6,851 bases of DNA. Origin: Spirochaetaceae bacterium (lineage in GTDB: Bacteria; Spirochaetota; Spirochaetia; DSM-27196; SKKC01). Of this stretch, positions 1-6,425 are shown one piece after another (the first letter of the stretch is position 1; each line of letters starts with the position of its first letter). A program made the translations under genes and the position numbers. The notes under the pieces are model-generated. The model was not told the DNA's origin. It worked only from the letters and a program-made list of their open reading frames with translations, and searched no databases. Location: contig PWGF01000452.1 of the NCBI GenBank assembly GCA_003554375.1, positions 1 through 6,851 on the forward strand, given 5' to 3'.

Positions 1-1435
1 ACAGACCTTCCGCCGATCCCGGGCGCTCGAGCCACTCGCGAAGAACGTCCAGCGCGTGCTGAACGAGTCTCTCTTCGTCCCACCCGGTGATCTGTTCCAA
101 CAGCTCCCCGAGCGTCTTCCCACTGTTCTGCTCGAGGAAGCGCGATACAGTATCGAAGACTCCTCGCTGTACACGCTCCGAACTCAGGATGCGGAACACC
201 TGATCGACACCTTGACGAGCATAGTCCACCGGATCAATTCGCAACCGCTCCGCCGCATCCGCAAAGCCCGAGTCCTGCAGCCGTCGGAGCCCGTCGACCG
301 CCAGCCGAACCACTCTCCGCTTGTTGGCCGGCACCCGGCCGCTTCGGTCGACCGTCTCAACAAAATCATCCACGATCTCCGGCATGCGATCCCCAAGCGC
401 CTGATCATACTTGGCGGCGGATACGATGAATCGCTGCAACACGTTGAGACGATCCAAAACGTCGCGGAGGATGATCCTCCCTCGATACGAGAGCTCCTGT
501 CGCACGTCGGGTGTGCGGAGCCATGAGACGAAGTGTTCGAAGAGCGGATCGTACGCTTGGTACAGCACCTGCTCCACGGTCTCCACCAGTTCATCCGATA
601 GATACTCGCGGAGCCATACGTTGCGCTCCATCTGGTCGGTGATCCATTCCTCCACAATGTGGTGCACAGACTTCGAGAGCGGCCCTGCAATAAGATCCCG
701 CGCGATCTCCTCGAGCGCGCGAGCCGCCCGATCGCGGTCCGGCACGAGCTGCTCAACTCGTATCTTCGTCAGCCCTGCAACCACATGTCTTGCTACAACC
801 CGTACCAGCTCCTCGAAACGTTCGCTCCGGAAAAAGCTCTCGAGAATGCCCTGTGCCACTGTCATGAGCTCGTCATCGAGGATCTGTGTTTCGGTCGTCG
901 GCAACGTCTTCCCGTCAGTGGTGGCGTCCTCTCCTCCGGTTTCGGCGGTACCGGCCGCTCCGGCGGCTCCTGCCGATCTAGCCGCTCCAGCCGCTTCGGC
1001 GGCTTCGGCCGCTCCAGCTGCTCCAGCCGCTTCGGCGGCTTCGGTGGCTTCAGCTGCTCCAGCCGCTTCGGCGGCTTCGGCCCGCCCGATTCCGTTCGCG
1101 GCGCCGCCGGCGTCGCCCGGCGTGAAAACGCTGGACGTCAACCTGGCAATCTGGGCCCGCAAACCCTCCTGGAAATCCTCCCGAGCAAGCTGTCGCCGGA
1201 TCGCGTCCTCGGTAAGCAGCCTACTACTCACCATCCGGCCGATGCTTTCGGCAAGCTCCCATCGCCTTCTCGGAATAATCCCGGGGGTAAGAGGGATCCG
1301 AAGCCCGAACACGCGTTTTTCCCGCAACGGCCGGAAGAGCATCCGAATAGCGATGTAGTTAGTTACGTAGCCGATCATGGCCCCAACGAGTGGGGGGAGC
1401 CCATACCGGAGTGCGGTGAGCGCCGCCTCATTCAT
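1..1435 (-). CDS. DUF445-family membrane protein (YheB-like), incomplete at its C-terminus
   Basis: This reading frame is open without a stop from the ATG at 1435 down to the left edge, so 478 codons are visible and the C-terminus is missing. Residues 11-67 match the DUF445 family signature: a hydrophobic start (PPLVGAMIGYVTNYIAIRML), then FRPLREKRVFGLRIPLTPG and IIPRRRWELAESIGR. The first segment is a probable membrane helix; family members usually have another near the C-terminus, which would lie outside the window. Residues 119-166 are a low-complexity Ala/Glu/Gly array. Residues from about 170 to 478 are charged and look alpha-helical, as in other members. The biochemical function of DUF445 is unknown; an envelope role is inference. 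The start has a GGGAGGTG ribosome site (1444-1451) about 8 nt upstream. It overlaps the upstream lipoprotein stop in an ATGA, so translational coupling is likely. Family assignment is fairly secure from the N-terminus. Confidence 0.88.
   Translation of the reverse strand, partial: MNEAALTALRYGLPPLVGAMIGYVTNYIAIRMLFRPLREKRVFGLRIPLTPGIIPRRRWELAESIGRMVSSRLLTEDAIRRQLAREDFQEGLRAQIARLTSSVFTPGDAGGAANGIGRAEAAEAAGAAEATEAAEAAGAAGAAEAAEAAGAARSAGAAGAAGTAETGGEDATTDGKTLPTTETQILDDELMTVAQGILESFFRSERFEELVRVVARHVVAGLTKIRVEQLVPDRDRAARALEEIARDLIAGPLSKSVHHIVEEWITDQMERNVWLREYLSDELVETVEQVLYQAYDPLFEHFVSWLRTPDVRQELSYRGRIILRDVLDRLNVLQRFIVSAAKYDQALGDRMPEIVDDFVETVDRSGRVPANKRRVVRLAVDGLRRLQDSGFADAAERLRIDPVDYARQGVDQVFRILSSERVQRGVFDTVSRFLEQNSGKTLGELLEQITGWDEERLVQHALDVLREWLERPGSAEGL
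938..1081 (-). repeat. Ala/Glu/Gly tripeptide-repeat segment within the DUF445 gene
   Basis: Codons 119-166 of the DUF445 protein encode about 16 consecutive tripeptides of the type A-E-A or A-G-A, with a few degenerate ones (TEA, ARS, AGT, AET). The DNA is built from near-identical 9-bp units such as GCCGAAGCC and GCTGGAGCA. Changes in unit number would stay in frame. The segment lies between the conserved N-terminal DUF445 signature and the long helical part. It probably forms a helical or flexible linker; this is inference from composition. All reading frames on the other strand are also open here, a by-product of the base composition. Confidence 0.85.
984..1080. repeat. Three tandem copies of a 36-bp repeat, each with a 16-nt inverted repeat
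   Basis: A 25-bp core is repeated identically at 984-1008, 1020-1044 and 1056-1080, exactly 36 bp apart, with 11-bp partly conserved spacers. Each core contains the perfect inverted repeat AGCCGCTTCGGCGGCT (989-1004, 1025-1040, 1061-1076). This is a 6-bp stem closed over TTCG on the plus strand and over CGAA on the coding (minus) strand. In the protein the 36-bp period equals 12 residues. Confidence 0.9.
1432..1435 (-). promoter_or_regulatory. ATGA stop/start overlap coupling lipoprotein and DUF445 genes
   Basis: The lipoprotein TGA (1434-1432) and the DUF445 ATG (1435-1433) share bases in the minus-strand tetramer ATGA. This is the classic arrangement for translational coupling and places both genes on one transcript. 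Confidence 0.85.
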
Positions 1436-1833
1436 GGGTAATGCACCTCCCGGGCTCGTTCAGCCTGAGCCTGGGTATCGAACAGGTCAGCTTCGCGGTC
1501 CGATATCCACGCCTCGTCCTGTCCTTCCCGCGCGACTCGCAGCCACCGAACCGTCCGGTCTTGCTCACGTTCGACGGACGCCCTCCGCCCCACTATGCGC
1601 ACCACTTCTCCCGACCGGACATGCCCGACGATCGCGCTGCTCCGCTCGGGTCCGGCGTGAAGGCGAGCGTACGGGAACGTTACCAGTGCCCACTCAGGAT
1701 ACTCGCGTACCGGAGGCACGCTCGGCAGAGTAAGCTCTCCCTCGTCTCCACCGCATCCGGCCGGAGTAACCGATAAGGCCACCATCACGACCATTAGCCT
1801 TATCCGTAATCCCCGTCTTCTCGTGTGCTTCAT
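1432..1833 (-). CDS. Small SH3-domain (SH3b) probable lipoprotein
   Basis: The product is a 133-residue secreted protein. The N-terminus has a basic stretch (KHTRRRGLRIR), a hydrophobic core at about 13-22 and then TPAGC with Cys27, a plausible but loose lipobox (Pro rather than Leu at -3). After an acidic/Pro-rich tether, residues about 47-115 resemble a bacterial SH3 domain: the YARLHAGPERSSAIVGHVRSGEVVRIVG segment pattern (shown in part), then WLRVAR and AWIS corresponding to the usual W-x-x-V and G-W-V/I strands. Such domains often bind cell-wall peptides or other envelope proteins; the partner here is unknown. I chose the ATG at 1833 because it has a ribosome site and directly precedes the signal peptide. 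An upstream TTG at 1908 would add 25 residues with no signal-like character. The gene is translationally coupled to the DUF445 gene downstream, suggesting a shared envelope role. Confidence 0.85.
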   Translation of the reverse strand: MKHTRRRGLRIRLMVVMVALSVTPAGCGGDEGELTLPSVPPVREYPEWALVTFPYARLHAGPERSSAIVGHVRSGEVVRIVGRRASVEREQDRTVRWLRVAREGQDEAWISDREADLFDTQAQAERAREVHYP

Positions 1834-1839
1834 TCGAAA

Positions 1840-1845
1840 CCCACC
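1840..1845 (-). promoter_or_regulatory. Ribosome binding site of the SH3 lipoprotein gene
   Basis: The minus strand reads GGTGGG, 6 nt before the ATG at 1833. It supports this internal start over the upstream TTG. Confidence 0.55.
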
Positions 1846-2007
1846 ATACTTCAAACCCCTACACCGCGCAAACGGCTTGACGGCGCTCGCATCGACCGCC
1901 CGCGGCAAGCGAGCCCGCGCTGCGGATCAACCGGTCCGCCAGGAAGCCGTCCCGGATCCCGTTCTTTGGGAATGAAACCGAACGGCAACCCCCCGGCTCT
2001 TGCTTCC

Positions 2008-2028
2008 CGCGGCTCCGGAGCCTCCGCG
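2008..2028. repeat. GC-rich palindrome downstream of uvrB
   Basis: GGCTCCGGAGCC at 2011-2022 is a perfect self-complementary 12-mer, and CGCGG (2008-2012) can instead pair with CCGCG (2024-2028). It lies 21 nt past the uvrB stop. It could stabilise the uvrB 3' end or act as a weak terminator, but the absence of a U-run argues against efficient intrinsic termination. Confidence 0.4.
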
Positions 2029-2048
2029 CCGAGAAACCGAGTCCCCGG

Positions 2049-4055
2049 TCAGCCGTCGTGACCAACGCCGCCCATCTCTTCGAGTGCATTGATCTCGTCG
2101 CGAATGAGAGCTGCCTCCTCGAATTCGAGTTTCTTCGCGTGCTCAGCCATCTGCTTCTGAAGCACGTTGACGAGCTTCTTCCGCTCCGTCGGAATCAGAA
2201 CGTTGTAGCCCTTCTTGAGAACCTCCAGCGAGGTCCGTTCCGATTTGGCTCGCTCGTCCTTTTCGCGCACGAGCATCTCGTGTACCGCCTTGCGGATGGT
2301 GGTCGGCTTGATCCCGTGACGCTCGTTGTGCTCGAGCTGGATACGGCGCCGCCTTTCGGTTTCCTCGATAGCAGTCCGCATCGCCTCCGACTCCCTGTCG
2401 GCGTACATAATTACGGTCCCGTTTTCGTTCCGTGCAGCTCGCCCGATCGTCTGGATGAGCGAAGTGGAGGACCTCAGAAATCCGATCTTGTCGGCGTCCA
2501 GAATAGCGATAAGCGAAACTTCCGGAAGGTCCAGCCCTTCGCGCAGCAGGTTGATCCCTACCAGCACGTCGAACGTCCCCTGCCGGAGCTCGGTCAGAAG
2601 CTCCACTCGCTCGATTGTCTCAATCTCAGAGTGCAAATAGCGCACCTGCAAGCCCATGTTGGCCAGATAATCCGTCAGGTCCTCCGCCATTCGCTTGGTG
2701 AGCGTCGTCACCAGTGTGCGCTCGCCGGCCTCTACACGCTTGCGGATTTCGCCGTAGAGATCATCGATCTGTCCCTCAGTCTTCCGGACCATGATTTGCG
2801 GATCGACCAGGCCTGTCGGCCGGATGATCTGCTCCACGAGCCGTCTGCTCCTCGAGCGCTCGTCCTCTCCAGGCGTTGCGCTCACGAAGACCGCGCGATC
2901 CAGAAGTGACTCGAACTCTGCGATGAACAGCGGACGATTGTCGAGCGCGCTGGGAAGGCGAAAGCCGAAATCCACAAGATTCTGTTTGCGCGAGCGGTCA
3001 CCGGCGTACATACCGCGAACCTGTGGAACCGTGACGTGACTCTCGTCGATGAACGTCAAGAATCGGTCAGGGAAGTAGTCGAGAAGCACTGCCGGGCGCT
3101 CGCCTTCGGCGCGGCCGCTCAGGTGACGCGAGTAGTTCTCGATTCCGGGACAATAGCCCATCTCCTCCATCATCTCCAGGTCGTACTCGGTGCGAGTCTT
3201 AAGCCGTTGCGCCTCGACGTGCTTCCCCGCATCCAACAGCTCCTGGTAGCGAGCGGCAAGCTCATCCCGGATCCGGTGCGTCGCCTGCCGGATCTGGTTT
3301 TCCGGCATCACGAAGTGTTTTGCCGGATAGATCATCAGAACCTGTCGTTCTTCGAGCACCTCACCGTTGAGCGGATCAAAAACCACAACGCGCTCGACCT
3401 CATCCCACCCCAGCTCGATGCGGAAGGCCTGCTGCTCGTAGTACGCAGGATAGACTTCCACAACATCGCCCCGGACTCGGAACGCTCCCCGGCTCAGCAC
3501 CGCGTCGTTCCGCTCGTACTGGAGCGAGACGAGTCGACGAGCAATCTCGTGCGCGTCCGTCTCCGCTCCTACGTCCACCCGCAACCGCATGTCGCGATAC
3601 TGAGTTGGGCTGCCGAGCCCATAGATACACGACACCGTGGCGACGACGATCACGTCGTTCCGTTCGAGTAAGTGCGTGGTCGCTGCCAGCCGCAGGCGGT
3701 CGATCTCCTCGTTGATGTCGGCGTCTTTCTCTATGTAGAGATCACGCGAGGCGACGTAAGCCTCAGGCTGATAGTAGTCGTAATACGAGACGAAATACTC
3801 CACGGCGTTATCCGGGAAGAAGCCCTTAAACTCACGGTAGAGCTGCGCCGCCAGCGTCTTGTTGTGCGAGACCACGAGCGTCGGCAGCTGCGTTGCCTCG
3901 ATCACCTTCGCCATCGTATAGGTCTTTCCGGATCCGGTGACCCCTTTGAGCGTTTGGTATGGCAGCCGGGTGCGCACCCCTTCAGTCAGCTGCTCTATAG
4001 CTTCCTGTTGATCCCCTGCGGGTTGGTAATCCGACGTCAGGCGGAACTTGTCCAT
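2049..4055 (-). CDS. uvrB: Excinuclease ABC subunit B (UvrB)
   Basis: UvrB is the damage-verifying, helicase-like subunit of nucleotide excision repair. It is loaded by UvrA, clamps one strand and recruits UvrC for incision. The 668-residue product is full length for the family. Visible landmarks are Walker A GVTGSGKT (38-45), the Tyr-rich beta-hairpin YFVSYYDYYQPEAY (87-100) that inserts between the strands, the DESH box (337-340), VSATPG (391-396), helicase motif VI QTIGRAARN (535-543), and a C-terminal UVR motif (about 629-660) for contact with UvrC or UvrA. All key residues are present. I place the start at the ATG at 4055, because MDKFRLTSDYQPAGDQ is the normal family N-terminus and AGAGGAG lies 8 nt upstream. 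A longer frame back to 4196 would overlap yifB with unrelated sequence. It follows yifB by 67 nt and is probably co-transcribed. Confidence 0.98.
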   Translation of the reverse strand: MDKFRLTSDYQPAGDQQEAIEQLTEGVRTRLPYQTLKGVTGSGKTYTMAKVIEATQLPTLVVSHNKTLAAQLYREFKGFFPDNAVEYFVSYYDYYQPEAYVASRDLYIEKDADINEEIDRLRLAATTHLLERNDVIVVATVSCIYGLGSPTQYRDMRLRVDVGAETDAHEIARRLVSLQYERNDAVLSRGAFRVRGDVVEVYPAYYEQQAFRIELGWDEVERVVVFDPLNGEVLEERQVLMIYPAKHFVMPENQIRQATHRIRDELAARYQELLDAGKHVEAQRLKTRTEYDLEMMEEMGYCPGIENYSRHLSGRAEGERPAVLLDYFPDRFLTFIDESHVTVPQVRGMYAGDRSRKQNLVDFGFRLPSALDNRPLFIAEFESLLDRAVFVSATPGEDERSRSRRLVEQIIRPTGLVDPQIMVRKTEGQIDDLYGEIRKRVEAGERTLVTTLTKRMAEDLTDYLANMGLQVRYLHSEIETIERVELLTELRQGTFDVLVGINLLREGLDLPEVSLIAILDADKIGFLRSSTSLIQTIGRAARNENGTVIMYADRESEAMRTAIEETERRRRIQLEHNERHGIKPTTIRKAVHEMLVREKDERAKSERTSLEVLKKGYNVLIPTERKKLVNVLQKQMAEHAKKLEFEEAALIRDEINALEEMGGVGHDG

Positions 4056-4122
4056 GCTCTCAGCTCCTCTTGTCGATTCGGTGGGATCCGCGGTTGCCGC
4101 GCCGAAAAGTCGGCCAATCCCC
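4056..4122 (-). promoter_or_regulatory. Short uvrB leader with two adjacent small hairpins
   Basis: Between the yifB stop and the uvrB ATG, the minus strand can form GCCGA-CTTT-TCGGC (4114-4101) and then CGCGG-CAA-CCGCG (4101-4089). The two share one base at 4101. The uvrB ribosome site AGAGGAG (4064-4070) lies further downstream and is not included in either stem. I see no obvious LexA-type box. Whether these structures process, attenuate or do nothing is unknown. Confidence 0.4.
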
Positions 4123-5733
4123 CTACAGCATCCCGCCGCCGTACGGATCCTCATCCCCCGTCCGCCGGTAGGTAACGGCTTCCAATAGGGCGTCACGCCC
4201 GATCATCTCTTTCTCCTCCAAATCCGCAATGGTCCGGGAAATGCGCACCACCGCGGCGGCAGCCCGATACGACAACTCGAAGCGGTCCACAGCTCTTCCG
4301 TACTCACGACGTGCCGCATCCGTCAAGGGACACAGCACCGGGAAGAGGTCCGCCGGTATATCACGGTTGAGCAGCGAACCGCCGCGGCTCCGCCCCACAC
4401 CACCACCGGCCGCCTGGTGGCCACACTCAATCCGCGCCCGCTGCACTCGCTCCGCCCGCATGACCGCCGTGCGAAGCGCGCGCGTGTCGCGCTGAGAAGG
4501 GCCGTCCAGGACGCCGGCCCGCTCGCCCCGAACAGCCACGCGAATCTCCACGCGCTCCAGCAACGGCCCGCCGAGCTTCCGCCAGTAGCGACTCAGCTCG
4601 GCGGTACTACACATGCACGGACGTGAACGGCTCCCACGGTTTCCGCACGGACACGCGTTGGCCGCCATGATAAGCTGAAACCGAGCTGGGAAACGGTAGA
4701 CCGCGCGCGCTCGTGCCAGGCGAACCTCGCCGTCTTCCATCGGCTCGCGCAGGGCCTGGAGGACATCCCGGCGAAACTCACCCGCTTCGTCCAGAAAAAG
4801 CACACCGTGATGGGCCAAGCTCGCCTCGCCCGGCCGTGGGTTCACGCCCCCGCCCACAACCGCCTCGAGTGATGCAGAGTGGTGCGGGCTGCGGACCGGA
4901 GGACGAAATAGCAGCCCTGAGCCCTCTTTGAGCTTCCCTGCCACCGAGTGAAGCCGCGTAGCGGCGACTGCCTTGTTCCGGCCCAGGTCCGGAAGGATTC
5001 CCGGAAGGCGACGGGCACACATGGTCTTCCCCGTCCCAGGCGGGCCGATGAGAACCGCATGGTGACCACCCGCCCCGGCGACTTCCAGGGCTCGCTTCGT
5101 TTCTTCGCACCCGATCACATCACCAAAATCGCCGGTTTCTCCTGCGACGCTCTCCCCGACAATGTTCTGCCGATCGCCGGCGCACGGATCCGCACAACTC
5201 GGTATGCAGGTTCCCCATTCGACAGACGCGGGTTCGCTTCGATCCCGGAAACTTGCCGCGTCCCGGAGCGACTCTACCCCACAAACTCCCAGCCCAGCTG
5301 CCTCGGCCTCCCGAGCATTAGCAGCCGGCACAACGCATTGGGTCAGGCCCGCCGGCTCCGCCGCCAACGCAGCTGCAAGAACGCCGGGGACAGGCCGTAC
5401 CTGGCCCTGTAGCGTGAGTTCGCCCAGAACAAGCACGCCTTGCTCCAAGGCATACGGCCCCGCTCCGCAGGCTCCCAAGACTGCCAGCGCGATTGGCAGG
5501 TCAAATGCTGCACCGGACTTTGGCGTGTCCGCCGGGCTGAGGTTCACCAGCACCCGTTTCTTCGGATACTCGAAACCGCTGTTCCGGATTGCCGCACGAA
5601 CGCGCTCGCGCGCCTCTTTGACTTCGGCGCCCGCCAGCCCGACTACGTCAGTACCCGGGATTCCTGCCCTCAGGTCAACCTCGACACGAACGAGAATACC
5701 GTCCTGCCCGTCCAAAGCAAATGCATATACCAT
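4123..5733 (-). CDS. YifB/ComM-family Mg-chelatase-like AAA+ ATPase
   Basis: The product is a 536-residue member of the YifB/ComM family, slightly longer than the usual length of about 500. ComM acts as a hexameric helicase promoting branch migration during natural transformation; in non-competent bacteria the role is unclear. The N-terminal Lon-protease-like ChlI domain spans about 1-165 (GLAGAEVKEARERVRAAIRN at 32-51, VNLSPADTPKSGAAFDLPIA at 63-82). The AAA+ core has Walker A GPPGTGKT (230-237), RPPVRSPHHSASLEAVVGGG (277-296), Walker B VLFLDE (311-316) and a Cys-rich AN-x-CPCG...CMC loop (358-375). GPLLERVEI (389-397) carries the arginine-finger-region Arg394. The C-terminal domain (about 460-525) has the sensor-2-like stretch SYRAAAAVVRISRTIADL. 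The start is the ATG at 5733, with GGAGG 6 nt upstream. Oddities are AGEF after Walker B rather than LPEF, and LLER instead of LLDR. It sits 105 nt after rnhA and 67 nt before uvrB. Confidence 0.93.
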   Translation of the reverse strand: MVYAFALDGQDGILVRVEVDLRAGIPGTDVVGLAGAEVKEARERVRAAIRNSGFEYPKKRVLVNLSPADTPKSGAAFDLPIALAVLGACGAGPYALEQGVLVLGELTLQGQVRPVPGVLAAALAAEPAGLTQCVVPAANAREAEAAGLGVCGVESLRDAASFRDRSEPASVEWGTCIPSCADPCAGDRQNIVGESVAGETGDFGDVIGCEETKRALEVAGAGGHHAVLIGPPGTGKTMCARRLPGILPDLGRNKAVAATRLHSVAGKLKEGSGLLFRPPVRSPHHSASLEAVVGGGVNPRPGEASLAHHGVLFLDEAGEFRRDVLQALREPMEDGEVRLARARAVYRFPARFQLIMAANACPCGNRGSRSRPCMCSTAELSRYWRKLGGPLLERVEIRVAVRGERAGVLDGPSQRDTRALRTAVMRAERVQRARIECGHQAAGGGVGRSRGGSLLNRDIPADLFPVLCPLTDAARREYGRAVDRFELSYRAAAAVVRISRTIADLEEKEMIGRDALLEAVTYRRTGDEDPYGGGML

Positions 5734-5838
5734 AGCTCGCCTCCACCCACTAGTACCGGGAGCCGAGCACCAATCCTTGTAAAAATTAGCGCAATCAGCG
5801 TACGACGCCTCTCGTTGAATGGTTCAGCCGCACCGAAC
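5734..5838. other. Intergenic region between rnhA and yifB
   Basis: These 105 nt hold no supportable gene. A small inverted repeat, GGTTC (5821-5825) with GAACC (5835-5839), brushes the rnhA stop codon, but it has only a 5-bp stem and no T-run behind it. An A+T-rich patch (about 5778-5790, TAATTTTTAC on the minus strand) could belong to a yifB promoter, but I find no well-spaced -35/-10 pair. The yifB ribosome site GGAGG is at 5740-5744. Confidence 0.45.
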
Positions 5839-6300
5839 CTACGAAAACGGATTGCCGTCCTCCAAATCCGCAATTGCCTCCTGCACCAGTCGATGACAGC
5901 GTTCGTTGCCTTCGTTGCCGGCGTGCCCGCGGACCCATATCCATGCCGGATGCAACAGTTGGTCCAGCTCGTGCAGGCTCTGCCACAGATCGCGATTCTT
6001 CACCGGCCGGTTGCTCGCCGTCTTCCAGCCGTTCCGCACCCACTTGTGAATCCACTCCTCAATACCCTTCTGCACGTACTGCGAATCCGTATGAACAGAA
6101 ATCTTGGAAGCATCTCGCTTTCGGGCCTCCTGCAAAGCGGCAATGACGGCACACAGCTCCATTCGATTGTTCGTCGTAGAAGCCTCCGCGCCGGCTCGCT
6201 CCACGACGTCACCGTTTTGCTCCAATACAAAGGCCCACGCGCCCGGACCGGGATTTCCCTTGCATCCACCGTCAGTGTGTATCTCAACTCTTATCATCAT
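5839..6300 (-). CDS. rnhA: Ribonuclease HI
   Basis: This enzyme hydrolyses the RNA strand of RNA:DNA hybrids, removing R-loops and helping to clear primers. The 153-residue product closely follows E. coli RNase HI in length and layout. HTDGGCKGNPGPG carries Asp10, TTNNRMEL carries Glu48, HTDSQYV carries Asp72, and WVRGHAGNEGNERC carries His126. The basic protrusion (about 79-102, with WIHKWVRNGWKT) that grips the hybrid is present, so this is the type that needs no separate hybrid-binding domain. The residue equivalent to E. coli Asp134, the fifth active-site residue, is His136 (codon CAT at 5895-5893). Two adjacent ATGs exist (6300 and 6297). A GGGG run sits only 2 nt before the first and 5 nt before the second, so the second may be used; the difference is one Met. 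It is the first of the minus-strand series, divergent from the gene at 6431. Confidence 0.96.
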   Translation of the reverse strand: MMIRVEIHTDGGCKGNPGPGAWAFVLEQNGDVVERAGAEASTTNNRMELCAVIAALQEARKRDASKISVHTDSQYVQKGIEEWIHKWVRNGWKTASNRPVKNRDLWQSLHELDQLLHPAWIWVRGHAGNEGNERCHRLVQEAIADLEDGNPFS

Positions 6301-6328
6301 GACCCCGCTGCTTACTCCCTCGCGCAGT

Positions 6329-6357
6329 TTGCATCAGCGCGCTCGATAGACTACACT
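6329..6357 (+). promoter_or_regulatory. Weak candidate sigma70-type promoter for the rightward gene
   Basis: TTGCAT (6329-6334) and TACACT (6352-6357) are separated by 17 nt, and together match 7 of 12 consensus positions. The predicted start near 6364 would give a leader of about 65 nt containing both hairpins. It is plausible by position but weak by sequence. Confidence 0.25.
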
Positions 6358-6419
6358 AAGCAGCCTACAGGACACCAGGAGATTTCTGAACGAAATCCGG
6401 CAGGAACTGGCCCTGCCTT

Positions 6420-6425
6420 AGGAGG
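6420..6425 (+). promoter_or_regulatory. Strong ribosome binding site fixing a GTG start
   Basis: AGGAGG lies 5 nt before GTG 6431. An in-frame TAG at 6419-6421 overlaps it, so translation cannot begin further upstream in this frame. No ATG occurs in frame until well inside the protein. Confidence 0.8.

Larger units (their letters stand above)
1834..2048. other. Intergenic region between uvrB and the lipoprotein gene
   Basis: This is the longest gap in the minus-strand series (215 nt). No frame in it looks like a real protein. It contains the perfect 12-bp palindrome GGCTCCGGAGCC (2011-2022), nested in an imperfect GC-rich structure (CGCGG 2008-2012, CCGCG 2024-2028), but no T-tract follows on the minus strand, so it is not a clear intrinsic terminator. 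A weak sigma70-like match on the minus strand (TTGCGC, 17 nt, TATGGT) abuts the lipoprotein start. Its size suggests the lipoprotein/DUF445 pair may have its own promoter, but I cannot place one with confidence. Confidence 0.5.

Noticed and set aside
411..1441. Long plus-strand frames (411-1358 and 659-1441) opposite the DUF445 gene
   Set aside because: They are rich in Ser/Arg or Gly/Ser/Arg with no family character. The minus-strand frame carries a clear DUF445 signature and a ribosome site, so these are mirror frames of GC-rich DNA.
1834..1908. Longer SH3 protein starting at TTG 1908
   Set aside because: It puts 25 non-signal-like residues ahead of an otherwise normal signal peptide, and the start codon is weak.
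2058..2909. 283-codon plus-strand frame opposite uvrB
   Set aside because: It lies entirely antisense to conserved uvrB codons, has no recognisable domain and reflects codon bias of the real gene.
4056..4196. 47-residue upstream extension of UvrB
   Set aside because: It would overlap the yifB C-terminus and has no family counterpart. The ATG at 4055 gives the normal UvrB N-terminus with a good ribosome site.
5821..5839. Possible terminator after rnhA
   Set aside because: The stem is only 5 bp with a 9-nt loop and there is no T-run on the minus strand.
6362..6390. Weak promoter match for rnhA on the minus strand (TTCAGA, 17 nt, TAGGCT)
   Set aside because: It matches only about 7 of 12 consensus positions, no better than chance in a region this size.
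6350..6421. Peptide-like open stretch ending TAG just before the GTG gene, in the same frame
   Set aside because: It has no ATG, GTG or TTG start and an upstream TAG at 6347. A CTG start at 6386 with AGGAG before it would give an 11-residue peptide, but this is too weak to call a leader gene.
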